From: Chloroflexia bacterium
GTDB taxonomy: Bacteria > Chloroflexota > Chloroflexia > Thermomicrobiales > UBA6265
Length of the DNA: 5,303 nt
Reading direction: 5' to 3'
Assembly (NCBI GenBank): GCA_013696265.1
Contig: JACCYX010000030.1
Coordinates: 1-5,303 of the forward strand
The position numbers and the translations under genes are program-made. Below are positions 1 to 5,303 of this stretch, piece by piece. The notes under the pieces are model-generated. The model was not told where the DNA came from. It ran no database searches and worked only from the letters and a program-made list of their open reading frames with translations. Positions within the stretch are counted from its first letter, which is position 1, and the number at the start of each line of letters is the position of its first letter.

Positions 1-538
1 GAGTCACACCGTCGAAGATGAAGCGCGATGTCGTGCGCCCGGTCACGATCGTCAACTTGTAGCCGCGCGCCCAGAAGACCTGTCCCACCAGGTCGAAGCA
101 GCCAAGGTGCCCCAGCACGAAAATGACGCCCCGGCCGGAGGCGATTGCATCTTCGATCGTCTTCCAGCTTCCCTCGGCCACGTGAAGCGACTTGATCAGC
201 GAGCGTTTCGACTGCCTCGGCATCGTGATCAGGTCGATGAAATTCCGGGCGCTGGTGCGGAAGATCGACCTGACCGCCGCCGCGACTTCGGGAGACGTGA
301 CGGGAAGGTGGAGTACCTGCGCCACATTCGATTCCACATTGTCGCGATAGGTATGGGTCATTCGCCGGAACACGTCGCCGATCCGATCGGCGATCGCGTA
401 CCGCAGCGGGCGTGGAATCAGCCAGAACACCCAAGAAAAGAGTTCGGCCAGCAGAATGCTCAATTGATAACGCAGTTCGTGCCGGTCCTCCCGCCGGAAG
501 CGTGGCGTCGGTTTCTTGCCCTTGTCGCCTAAACTCAC
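1..538 (-). CDS. LpxL/PatA-type lysophospholipid acyltransferase, partial (C-terminus beyond the left edge)
   Basis: Partial reading frame that leaves the window at the left edge; 179 codons are visible, about 60% of a family member of roughly 300 residues. The family transfers acyl chains at the cytoplasmic face of the membrane; members include LpxL/HtrB of lipid A synthesis and the PatA acyltransferase of mycobacterial phosphatidylinositol mannosides. Seen here: a basic N-terminus, a hydrophobic stretch at about residues 26-41, and the catalytic H-x4-D motif as HLGCFD (His144, Asp149) preceded by GVIFVLG, the usual context. The start is set at GTG 536-538: the frame is open only to the stop at 581-583, contains no earlier ATG, GTG or TTG, and GGACGAG lies 9 bases upstream. 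It follows a CDP-alcohol phosphatidyltransferase on the same strand, as in mycobacterial PIM loci, so a PIM-like acyltransferase is more likely than a lipid A enzyme. Family call firm; substrate is inference. Confidence 0.86.
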   Translation of the reverse strand, partial: MSLGDKGKKPTPRFRREDRHELRYQLSILLAELFSWVFWLIPRPLRYAIADRIGDVFRRMTHTYRDNVESNVAQVLHLPVTSPEVAAAVRSIFRTSARNFIDLITMPRQSKRSLIKSLHVAEGSWKTIEDAIASGRGVIFVLGHLGCFDLVGQVFWARGYKLTIVTGRTTSRFIFDGVT

Positions 539-547
539 CAGGACATT

Positions 548-565
548 CTCGTCCAGGCGGACGAG
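548..565 (-). promoter_or_regulatory. Hairpin overlapping the ribosome-binding site of the acyltransferase gene
   Basis: A perfect 7-bp inverted repeat with a 4-base loop, CTCGTCC-AGGC-GGACGAG on the plus strand. In the minus-strand mRNA the downstream arm is GGACGAG, the only purine-rich Shine-Dalgarno-like stretch ahead of GTG 536-538. The fold would therefore hide the ribosome-binding site. No T-run follows, so it does not look like an intrinsic terminator. The repeat is seen directly; a regulatory role is inference. Confidence 0.4.
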
Positions 566-632
566 GCCCCAGGCGATGGGTCAGGTTGACGAACTCGATT
601 TATCCCCGCCGGGTCCGAGCCATTCCAGCCCA

Positions 633-1274
633 TCAGGCAACCTGCTTTCGATCGACGTCACGTACCAAGGCAATGGAATCGACGAACACAGGTAGCGCCC
701 GAATGACCGTCAGCGCCACCGCAATCCACACTAGTGCCCAGCCAAACCACCGGAACAGGCCGACCGAATAGAGCGAACCAAGCGCGGTGCCATCTGTATC
801 CAGAGTGTTCCAGGCAACCAGGCCGGTCAGGAACACGAATCCCGCCGATTTTGCCCAGCCGAACAGTCCGCGCATGAACCGGCCCGCCGTGAGCCACTGC
901 GTCACCGCCGAGCGCATCATGTTCTGGTCGCCAAAGGCGGTCATGCCTTCGGCGTACGACAACGACCGCAGCCCGTCGACGAGGAATCCCCGGGTGAGGA
1001 CCATGAGTGGGATCCAGACGGGAATCAGGTCCAGGTCGGCGAAGATCAACCACAACGCGTTCTCGACGATCCTGTCCCCCGCGATGTCGAAGACGGCCCC
1101 GAACGGCGAAGTCGATCCTCGCTTGCGGGCAACCCACCCATCCAGGCCGTCGCTGGCGAAGACGACAATTATCAGCACCATGCAAGCTTCGATGACCTGC
1201 ACGTTCCCGACGTAGATCCTCCAGATCACGATGAACAACAGGATTAGCCGCCCCACGGTGATCAGGTTCGCCAT
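633..1274 (-). CDS. CDP-alcohol phosphatidyltransferase (possible phosphatidylinositol-phosphate synthase type)
   Basis: A 213-residue integral membrane enzyme that moves a phosphatidyl group from a CDP-activated lipid to an alcohol, releasing CMP. The complete family signature D-x2-D-G-x2-A-R-x8-G-x3-D-x3-D is present: Asp42, Asp45, Gly46, Ala49, Arg50, Gly59, Asp63 and Asp67; the aspartates bind the metal ion and the CDP moiety. Hydrophobic segments at about 10-23, 27-41, 72-94, 144-156 and 176-194 fit the usual six-helix fold. Asp67 is followed by Arg (D-R), as in inositol-phosphate-type synthases, whereas phosphatidylglycerophosphate synthases usually have D-K there. This leans towards an inositol-phosphate acceptor, but PgsA remains possible because the N-terminus (NLITVGRLILL) also resembles PgsA. 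ATG 1272-1274 is preceded by AGGACGG at a suitable distance. It lies between the phosphodiesterase upstream (137-base gap) and the acyltransferase downstream (94-base gap), all co-directional. Family certain, substrate open. Confidence 0.9.
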   Translation of the reverse strand: MANLITVGRLILLFIVIWRIYVGNVQVIEACMVLIIVVFASDGLDGWVARKRGSTSPFGAVFDIAGDRIVENALWLIFADLDLIPVWIPLMVLTRGFLVDGLRSLSYAEGMTAFGDQNMMRSAVTQWLTAGRFMRGLFGWAKSAGFVFLTGLVAWNTLDTDGTALGSLYSVGLFRWFGWALVWIAVALTVIRALPVFVDSIALVRDVDRKQVA

Positions 1275-1363
1275 GTTTGTCCGTCCTGCATATCGAACTC
1301 AATCGCCATTCTGTGCGGGTGGAACAGGGATTCAAGGGTGGTGTGGCGCCATCGCAATGGTCA

Positions 1364-1392
1364 AGTATCCTGTACGAAGCCTCAACCCTCAA
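1364..1392 (-). promoter_or_regulatory. Candidate promoter of the CDP-alcohol phosphatidyltransferase gene
   Basis: Read on the minus strand, TTGAGG (1387-1392) is followed after 17 bases by GATACT (1364-1369). Each box matches the housekeeping consensus at 4 of 6 positions and the spacing is optimal. It lies in the gap between the phosphodiesterase stop and the transferase start and would give a leader of about 80 bases. TTGAGG occurs twice in tandem (also 1380-1385), but only the upstream copy has correct spacing. The match is modest and could be chance. Confidence 0.33.
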
Positions 1393-1412
1393 CCAATCTC
1401 GAACGGCGCGGG

Positions 1413-2093
1413 TCAATTCCGCCCGGCTCGGAGGAGAATGTCCGGATCGTCGGTGCAAATGCCGACCACGCCCATTGCCTTGAGTTCGGCTGCCCGGCTC
1501 GCATCGTTCACGGTCCAGACCCATGCGCCGAGACTCCACGAACGGAGGTAGTCAACGATTTCCCGGTTGACGAAGTCGTCTTTCATGGCGATGCACGGAG
1601 CGCCAAGCTCGGCCGCCGTCTCCAGGACCCCGTCGCTCGCGGCATGAGTCAACGGCCACAAATCAACCCCTCGCGATCGGCTACGGAGATGGCGAAGCAC
1701 ATCGTGATCGAATGAAGACACCGCGAACTGGAGGGCAGGCCGACGGGATATGGCTTTCAGGACGGCGTCCGCCGCGGCGGCGGCCTTGACCTCAATGTCG
1801 AGGTGCAGCCGGTCGCCAAACAGGTCGAGCACATCGTCGAGCAGCGGGACCCTTGCCCCGTCACCGGCGTCCAGCCGTATCACCTCCACGGCGTCGAGGT
1901 CCGCCACGGCGCCAACGCCATCAGTCGTCCGGTCCACGGTGTCGTCGTGGATGACCACCGGAATCCCGTCGCGCGTCAGGTGTACGTCCAACTCGACACC
2001 GAACGCCCCCAACTCCATGGCCCGCGCGAACGCGGGTAACGTGTTTTCCGGCAACTCCGCCGATGCTCCACGATGCGCGTAAACATTGGTCAC
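1413..2093 (-). CDS. Glycerophosphodiester phosphodiesterase (GDPD family)
   Basis: A 226-residue TIM-barrel enzyme that hydrolyses glycerophosphodiesters, the deacylated remains of phospholipids, to glycerol-3-phosphate and the free alcohol. Family landmarks in order: HRGA with catalytic His7 and Arg8; PENT (Glu16, Asn17); GVELDVHLT with metal ligands Glu34 and Asp36; the second catalytic His49 in VVIHDDTVDRTT; DIEVK (Glu101, Lys103) on a central strand; and the closing WVWTVND plus GICTDDPD near 191-218. No signal peptide is seen, so it is probably cytoplasmic. The start is GTG 2091-2093: GGGGAGGA lies 7 bases upstream and the conserved HRG begins only six residues later, as usual. The frame is open further to 2219, but that extension has no family similarity and would run into the divergent hspR gene. 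It heads the co-directional lipid cluster, consistent with lipid turnover or head-group recycling; the actual substrate is unknown. Confidence 0.93.
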   Translation of the reverse strand: MTNVYAHRGASAELPENTLPAFARAMELGAFGVELDVHLTRDGIPVVIHDDTVDRTTDGVGAVADLDAVEVIRLDAGDGARVPLLDDVLDLFGDRLHLDIEVKAAAAADAVLKAISRRPALQFAVSSFDHDVLRHLRSRSRGVDLWPLTHAASDGVLETAAELGAPCIAMKDDFVNREIVDYLRSWSLGAWVWTVNDASRAAELKAMGVVGICTDDPDILLRAGRN

Positions 2094-2100
2094 CAGTACT

Positions 2101-2108
2101 TCCTCCCC
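2101..2108 (-). promoter_or_regulatory. Ribosome-binding site that decides the phosphodiesterase start
   Basis: Read on the minus strand the sequence is GGGGAGGA, a near-ideal Shine-Dalgarno element ending 7 bases before GTG 2091-2093. It is the best ribosome-binding site in the window. It supports the GTG over the in-frame ATG codons further upstream. Confidence 0.8.
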
Positions 2109-2117
2109 TGAATCCGT

Positions 2118-2129
2118 GAGCCGTGGCTC
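2118..2129. repeat. Short dyad GAGCC-GT-GGCTC in the divergent intergenic region
   Basis: Perfect 5-bp arms around a 2-base centre, between the phosphodiesterase ribosome-binding site and the hspR promoter. It could be a protein-binding site or a weak hairpin in the phosphodiesterase leader. It is short and chance is a real possibility. Confidence 0.25.
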
Positions 2130-2132
2130 CAC

Positions 2133-2153
2133 ATTGACATGATCCGTATCAAG
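2133..2153 (+). promoter_or_regulatory. HAIR-like operator upstream of hspR (candidate HspR autoregulatory site)
   Basis: The known HspR operator in Streptomyces, HAIR, is CTTGAGT-N7-ACTCAAG, that is TTGA-N11-TCAA at its core. Here TTGA (2134-2137) and TCAA (2149-2152) stand exactly 11 bases apart. Counting both 7-base half-sites, ATTGACA and TATCAAG, 9 of 14 positions match HAIR. The site overlaps the -35 box and the spacer of the hspR promoter, where a bound repressor would block RNA polymerase. Geometry is seen; binding is inferred. Confidence 0.5.
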
Positions 2154-2162
2154 AAGTATCAT
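2134..2162 (+). promoter_or_regulatory. Housekeeping-type promoter of hspR
   Basis: TTGACA (2134-2139, perfect -35) is followed after 17 bases by TATCAT (2157-2162, 5 of 6 with the -10 consensus). Transcription would begin near 2169, leaving a leader of about 25 bases that contains GGAGG at 2182-2186, 8 bases before ATG 2195. This is the clearest promoter in the window and it overlaps the HAIR-like repeat. Confidence 0.72.
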
Positions 2163-2194
2163 CCAGAAAGCAACGCAATCTGGAGGCTCAACGT

Positions 2195-2566
2195 ATGACT
2201 GCCCGATTTTCAGAACCACTCTTCGTGATCAGCGTCGCGGCGCGCCTGGTGGAGATGCACCCGCAAACGCTCCGCAAGTATGAACGAGAAGGGCTCGTCG
2301 CCCCATCGCGCACTTCCGGTAACCTGCGTTTGTATTCGGATAGCGACATCGAACAACTTCGACAGGTAAAATATCTCGTCGAACAGCGGGGATTGAATCT
2401 CGCCGGGGTCCAACTCGCCCTGGAACTCACACGCCAGCTCCAGCGGCTCCGCGCCAAACAGGCGGCGGACGAAATCCCGACGGTCGAGCACCTCGCCGAC
2501 CTCGACGATCTCCTGCGGCGCCTCGGTTTCGTGGACGAATCCCAGGTGCGGTCGCAGCGATCCTGA
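2195..2566 (+). CDS. hspR: HspR-type heat-shock repressor (MerR family)
   Basis: A 123-residue transcription factor of the MerR superfamily. The N-terminal winged helix-turn-helix spans about residues 9-75 and carries the typical HspR string: FVISVAARLVEMHPQTLRKY (10-29), EREGLVAPSRT (30-40) and GNLRLYSDSDIEQL (42-55), then a second helical part with GLNLAGVQLALEL (66-78). The C-terminus (about 79-123) is short, charged and helical with no cysteine cluster, so it is not a metal-sensing MerR. In Streptomyces and mycobacteria HspR binds HAIR operators and represses dnaK, clpB and its own gene, with DnaK acting as co-repressor. Here it sits 130 bases upstream of clpB on the same strand and has a HAIR-like repeat in its own promoter, which supports that role. 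ATG 2195 has GGAGG 8 bases upstream. Family assignment is strong; the regulon is inferred from context. Confidence 0.92.
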   Translation: MTARFSEPLFVISVAARLVEMHPQTLRKYEREGLVAPSRTSGNLRLYSDSDIEQLRQVKYLVEQRGLNLAGVQLALELTRQLQRLRAKQAADEIPTVEHLADLDDLLRRLGFVDESQVRSQRS

Positions 2567-2568
2567 AG

Positions 2569-2592
2569 CTTGACCTGGATGTATCGAGACAT
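2569..2592 (+). promoter_or_regulatory. Second HAIR-like site between hspR and clpB
   Basis: Begins three bases after the hspR stop codon. CTTGACC (2569-2575; 5 of 7 with the HAIR left half) is followed after six bases by TATCGAG (2582-2588; 4 of 7 with the right half), one base closer than in HAIR. It shares TTGAC and GTATC(A/G)AGA with the site in the hspR promoter. Its right part is also a near-perfect palindrome, ATGTATCGAGACAT (2579-2592; 12 of 14 positions symmetric). A candidate operator by which HspR controls clpB; binding is inference. Confidence 0.42.
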
Positions 2593-2597
2593 AGCTT
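2570..2597 (+). promoter_or_regulatory. Weak candidate promoter of clpB
   Basis: TTGACC (2570-2575, 5 of 6) is followed after 16 bases by TAGCTT (2592-2597, only 3 of 6). As with hspR, the -35 box is the left arm of the HAIR-like repeat. It would give a leader of about 93 bases. The -10 is poor, so clpB may instead rely on read-through from the hspR promoter; no terminator is visible between the two genes. Confidence 0.3.
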
Positions 2598-2626
2598 CCC
2601 CAACCTGCACCCATATCTGTCCATCC

Positions 2627-2643
2627 TGACGCGGCGCCCGTCA
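2627..2643 (+). repeat. Inverted repeat in the clpB leader
   Basis: TGACG and CGTCA form a perfect 5-bp dyad around the 7 bases CGGCGCC. It lies 53 bases ahead of the clpB start. It could form a small hairpin in the mRNA or be a protein site. There is no T-run, so it is not a terminator. The rest of the 130-base gap (2567-2696) shows only the HAIR-like site and an AAGGGAA ribosome-binding site at 2682-2688. Confidence 0.25.
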
Positions 2644-2696
2644 TCGCCAATCGCACTCCGGCGCCAGTTACCACGTTCGAGAAGGGAACCACCTCC

Positions 2697-5303
2697 ATGT
2701 CTTCGAATCAACGATTCACCGACAAGGCTCGCGGAGCCATCGTCGCTGGCCAGCAGATAACCGTCGACCAGAAACTCGCCCAGTTCGAACCGGAGGCGCT
2801 CCTCCGGGCGCTTGCTACCCAATCAGACGGAATCGCGCCTCAGGTCTTCCAGCGGCTCGAGATCGACCCCGAGGTAGTCGCCCGCGAAACGGACAGCCTG
2901 ATCGCCCGCTCGCCGAAGTTGCAGTTCAGTGCCGACGCCGTCGTCAGTTCGGGCCTGCGCCAGGCTCTCCAGCACGCCGAAGCCGAAGCCAGCACCTTCG
3001 GCGACGAGTACGTCTCCGCCGAGCACCTGCTGCTCGGTATCCTCTCCGTCGAACGCTCGCCCGCTGAGTCCCTCCTGCGCCGCCTGGGAGTCACGAAAGA
3101 CCGGGTGTACGGCGCGTTGACGGAGATCCGGGGCAACCAGCGCGTCACCGATCCGAATCCCGAAGGGAAATACCAGGCCCTGGAAAAGTATGGCCGCGAC
3201 CTGACCGATCTCGCGCGGGACGGCAAGCTCGACCCGGTCGTCGGTCGCGACGAGGAGATTCGCCGGGTGATCCAGGTCCTCTCCCGGCGCACGAAAAACA
3301 ATCCCGTCCTGATCGGCGAACCCGGCGTCGGCAAGACGGCGATCGCCGAGGGCCTTGCGCAGCGGATCGTGCGCGGCGATGTGCCCGACGGCCTCAAGGA
3401 CAAGCGCATCGTCGCGCTGGATCTTGGTTCCCTGATCGCGGGCGCCAAGTTCCGGGGAGAGTTCGAGGAACGGCTCAAGGCCGTGCTCAAGGAAATCACC
3501 TCGTCAGGCGGGCAGATCGTACTCTTCATCGATGAACTTCACACCGTCATCGGCGCCGGCGCGGCCGAGGGCTCGATGGACGCCTCGAACATGCTCAAGC
3601 CGATGCTCGCCCGTGGCGAGTTGCACACGATCGGCGCGACGACGCTCGACGAATATCGGAAGCACATCGAGAAGGACGCCGCCCTCGAACGCCGTTTCCA
3701 ACCTGTCCTGATCGGGGAACCAAGCGTCGAGGATACCATCTCGATCCTCCGGGGCCTGCGTGAGCGGTACGAGGTCCATCACAAGGTCAAGATTCTCGAC
3801 AGCGCGCTCGTCGCCGCCGCGACGCTCTCCGACCGCTACATCTCGGGCCGATTCCTGCCCGACAAGGCGATCGACCTCGTCGATGAAGCAGCCTCGAAGC
3901 TGCGCATGGAAATCACCTCGATGCCGGTTGAACTCGACGAGGCCGAACGGCGGATCATGCAACTGGAAATCGAGCGGGAAGCCCTGCGCAAGGAGAAGGA
4001 TGAGCCGTCTCAACGCCGGCTGGCCGTGCTCGAACAGGATTTGGCCAGCTTCAAGGAAGAGCGGGATGCGCTGCGCTCGAAATGGGACCAGGAGCGCCAG
4101 GCGATCCTCGCCATTTCCGACCTTCGCGACGAGATCGACCGCACCCGCGTCGAGATGGAACAGGCCCAGCGCGCCTACGACTACAACAAGGCGGCTGAGC
4201 TTCAGTACGGGACATTGAAGGATCTCGATGCCCAGGTGGTCACCCAGGAACAGGCGCTGAGCCGGCTCCAGGCAACCGGGAAGCTGCTCAAGGAGGAGGT
4301 CGACGCTGACGACATCGGCGATGTCGTCAGCCGGTGGACCGGCATTCCGGTCACGCGCCTCCTGGAAGGCGAGATCGAGAAACTCGTCCACATGGAAGAA
4401 CGGTTGCACGCCCGCGTGATCGGCCAGGACGAAGCGATTTCAGCGGTCTCCAACGCGATCCGGCGCTCCCGCGCCGGACTGGCCGATCCGAACCGGCCCC
4501 AGGGCAGCTTCATCTTCCTTGGGCCGACGGGTGTCGGCAAAACGGAACTGGCCCGCGCCCTCGCCGAGTTCATGTTCGATAGCGACGGGGCGATGGTCCG
4601 GATCGACATGTCGGAGTACATGGAACGTCACGCCGTGAGCCGCCTGATCGGCGCGCCTCCGGGTTACGTCGGGTACGAGGAGGGAGGACAACTGTCCGAA
4701 GCGGTTCGTCGCCGGCCCTACAGCGTGGTGCTCTTCGACGAGATCGAGAAGGCCCATCCCGAAGTTTTCAATGTGCTGTTGCAGGTGCTGGACGACGGAC
4801 GCCTGACCGACGGCCAGGGACGCACCGTCGATTTCCGGAACACCGTGATCATTATGACGAGCAACCTTGGCTCGTCGTACATTATCGCGTCGGATCCGGC
4901 GCGCGATGCCGAGATGCGGGCACAGGTGATGGAGGCGCTTCGGGCCAACTTCCGACCCGAGTTCCTGAACCGGATCGATGAGACGATCATTTTCAAGTCC
5001 CTGAGCAAGGATCAGATCGCGGACATCGTCGAAATCCAGCTGGCCGAAGTCGCCCGGAGACTGGCGGATCGGGATATCGTGTTAACGATCACCGATGCCG
5101 CCCGTCAGTTAGTGGCCACGCTTGGCTACGATCCGACGTTCGGCGCCCGGCCGCTCAAGTGCGTGATCCATAAGCACATTCTCGACCCCTTGGCGCTCAA
5201 GCTCCTTGCCGGAGAAATCCGGGACGGCGAAGAGGTGGTGGTCGACCTGGTGGAAGGCGAACTCACCTTCACCGGTACCCTCAGCGCCGCCCCGGTGGTG
5301 GCC
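2697..5303 (+). CDS. clpB: ATP-dependent disaggregase ClpB, incomplete at the 3' end
   Basis: 869 codons without a stop reach the window edge. Bacterial ClpB is about 850-880 residues, so only a short tail is missing. The hexameric cytoplasmic AAA+ machine threads aggregated proteins through its pore together with DnaK/DnaJ/GrpE. Domains: Clp N-domain (about 1-145); first AAA+ with Walker A GEPGVGKT (207-214), Walker B Asp279-Glu280 and arginine fingers Arg332-Arg333; coiled-coil M domain (about 408-530), whose full length and QYG tyrosine (Tyr504) separate ClpB from ClpA and ClpC; second AAA+ with GPTGVGKT (609-616), Asp681-Glu682, Arg759 and sensor-2 GAR Arg818. Pore-loop aromatics are Phe252 (usually Tyr) and Tyr657 in GYVGYEEGG. 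No ClpP-docking loop is seen, as expected. ATG 2697 follows AAGGGAA at about 8 bases. The gene follows hspR and a HAIR-like site, pointing to heat-shock repression by HspR. Confidence 0.97.
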   Translation, partial: MSSNQRFTDKARGAIVAGQQITVDQKLAQFEPEALLRALATQSDGIAPQVFQRLEIDPEVVARETDSLIARSPKLQFSADAVVSSGLRQALQHAEAEASTFGDEYVSAEHLLLGILSVERSPAESLLRRLGVTKDRVYGALTEIRGNQRVTDPNPEGKYQALEKYGRDLTDLARDGKLDPVVGRDEEIRRVIQVLSRRTKNNPVLIGEPGVGKTAIAEGLAQRIVRGDVPDGLKDKRIVALDLGSLIAGAKFRGEFEERLKAVLKEITSSGGQIVLFIDELHTVIGAGAAEGSMDASNMLKPMLARGELHTIGATTLDEYRKHIEKDAALERRFQPVLIGEPSVEDTISILRGLRERYEVHHKVKILDSALVAAATLSDRYISGRFLPDKAIDLVDEAASKLRMEITSMPVELDEAERRIMQLEIEREALRKEKDEPSQRRLAVLEQDLASFKEERDALRSKWDQERQAILAISDLRDEIDRTRVEMEQAQRAYDYNKAAELQYGTLKDLDAQVVTQEQALSRLQATGKLLKEEVDADDIGDVVSRWTGIPVTRLLEGEIEKLVHMEERLHARVIGQDEAISAVSNAIRRSRAGLADPNRPQGSFIFLGPTGVGKTELARALAEFMFDSDGAMVRIDMSEYMERHAVSRLIGAPPGYVGYEEGGQLSEAVRRRPYSVVLFDEIEKAHPEVFNVLLQVLDDGRLTDGQGRTVDFRNTVIIMTSNLGSSYIIASDPARDAEMRAQVMEALRANFRPEFLNRIDETIIFKSLSKDQIADIVEIQLAEVARRLADRDIVLTITDAARQLVATLGYDPTFGARPLKCVIHKHILDPLALKLLAGEIRDGEEVVVDLVEGELTFTGTLSAAPVVA

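Noticed and set aside
107..532. 141-codon plus-strand frame at the left edge
   Set aside because: It is antisense to the acyltransferase, whose HLGCFD motif and upstream context are clear. Its translation is low-complexity and unlike any family.
548..565. Intrinsic terminator after the transferase gene
   Set aside because: The stem is good but no T-run follows on either strand.
658..1539. 293-codon minus-strand frame overlapping the transferase and the end of the phosphodiesterase
   Set aside because: It is an arginine- and histidine-rich alternate frame of two well-recognised genes and has no family features.
2609..2616. ACCCATAT resembling the -10 box of sigma-32 heat-shock promoters
   Set aside because: No matching CTTGAA-type -35 lies at the right distance, and an HspR-controlled genome of this kind is not expected to use sigma-32.
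2210..2698. Minus-strand frame across hspR and the hspR-clpB gap
   Set aside because: It is antisense to hspR, and the gap it would fill holds regulatory-looking repeats on the other strand.
3105..3150. Internal translation start for a short ClpB isoform lacking the N-domain, as in E. coli
   Set aside because: The residue matching the E. coli internal start is encoded by GTC, and no ATG or GTG with a good ribosome-binding site is seen nearby.
3504..4409. 301-codon open frame on the minus strand inside clpB
   Set aside because: It is antisense to the unmistakable ClpB AAA+ and M-domain coding sequence, shows no recognisable domain, and is the usual product of G+C-rich codon bias.
1..5303. 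CRISPR arrays, insertion sequences, tRNA or rRNA genes, attachment sites
   Set aside because: No regularly spaced repeats, transposase motifs, terminal inverted repeats or recognisable RNA gene sequences were found by reading both strands.

Overview
This is a G+C-rich bacterial window that looks chromosomal and mostly ordinary. It has two divergently transcribed blocks that meet near position 2100-2190. The left block, on the minus strand, is a membrane-lipid cluster. In transcription order it holds a glycerophosphodiester phosphodiesterase (1413-2093), a CDP-alcohol phosphatidyltransferase (633-1274) and the N-terminal part of an LpxL/PatA-type lysophospholipid acyltransferase that runs off the left edge (1-538). 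The right block, on the plus strand, is a protein-quality-control unit: an HspR-type MerR-family repressor (2195-2566) followed by the disaggregase ClpB (2697 to the right edge, 869 codons with no stop yet).

The organism cannot be fixed from sequence alone. An hspR-clpB pair, a CDP-alcohol transferase with an inositol-phosphate-type D-x3-D-R signature and an acyltransferase of the LpxL/PIM-acyltransferase superfamily fit a G+C-rich actinobacterium-like or Chloroflexota (Thermomicrobia-like) lineage. I lean to Chloroflexota, as inference only. There are no mobile elements, CRISPR repeats, tRNA or rRNA genes, and no sign of recent transfer.

The most informative non-coding part is the control region. 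A near-consensus housekeeping promoter (TTGACA, 17 bp, TATCAT) drives hspR. It overlaps an inverted repeat TTGA-N11-TCAA, which has the spacing of the HAIR operator known for HspR. A related sequence, sharing TTGAC and GTATC(A/G)AGA, lies directly after the hspR stop codon and ahead of clpB. The simple model is that HspR represses itself and clpB through these two sites, and that heat or misfolded protein relieves repression so that ClpB can pull apart aggregates.

On the lipid side, the CDP-alcohol transferase probably makes a phosphate-bearing polar lipid at the membrane and the acyltransferase probably acylates a lipid or glycolipid. The phosphodiesterase hydrolyses glycerophosphodiesters, perhaps recycling head groups. 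Their exact substrates cannot be read from the sequence. I found no convincing evidence of a wholly new system. The regulatory pair around hspR and a possible hairpin-sequestered start of the acyltransferase are the points most worth checking.
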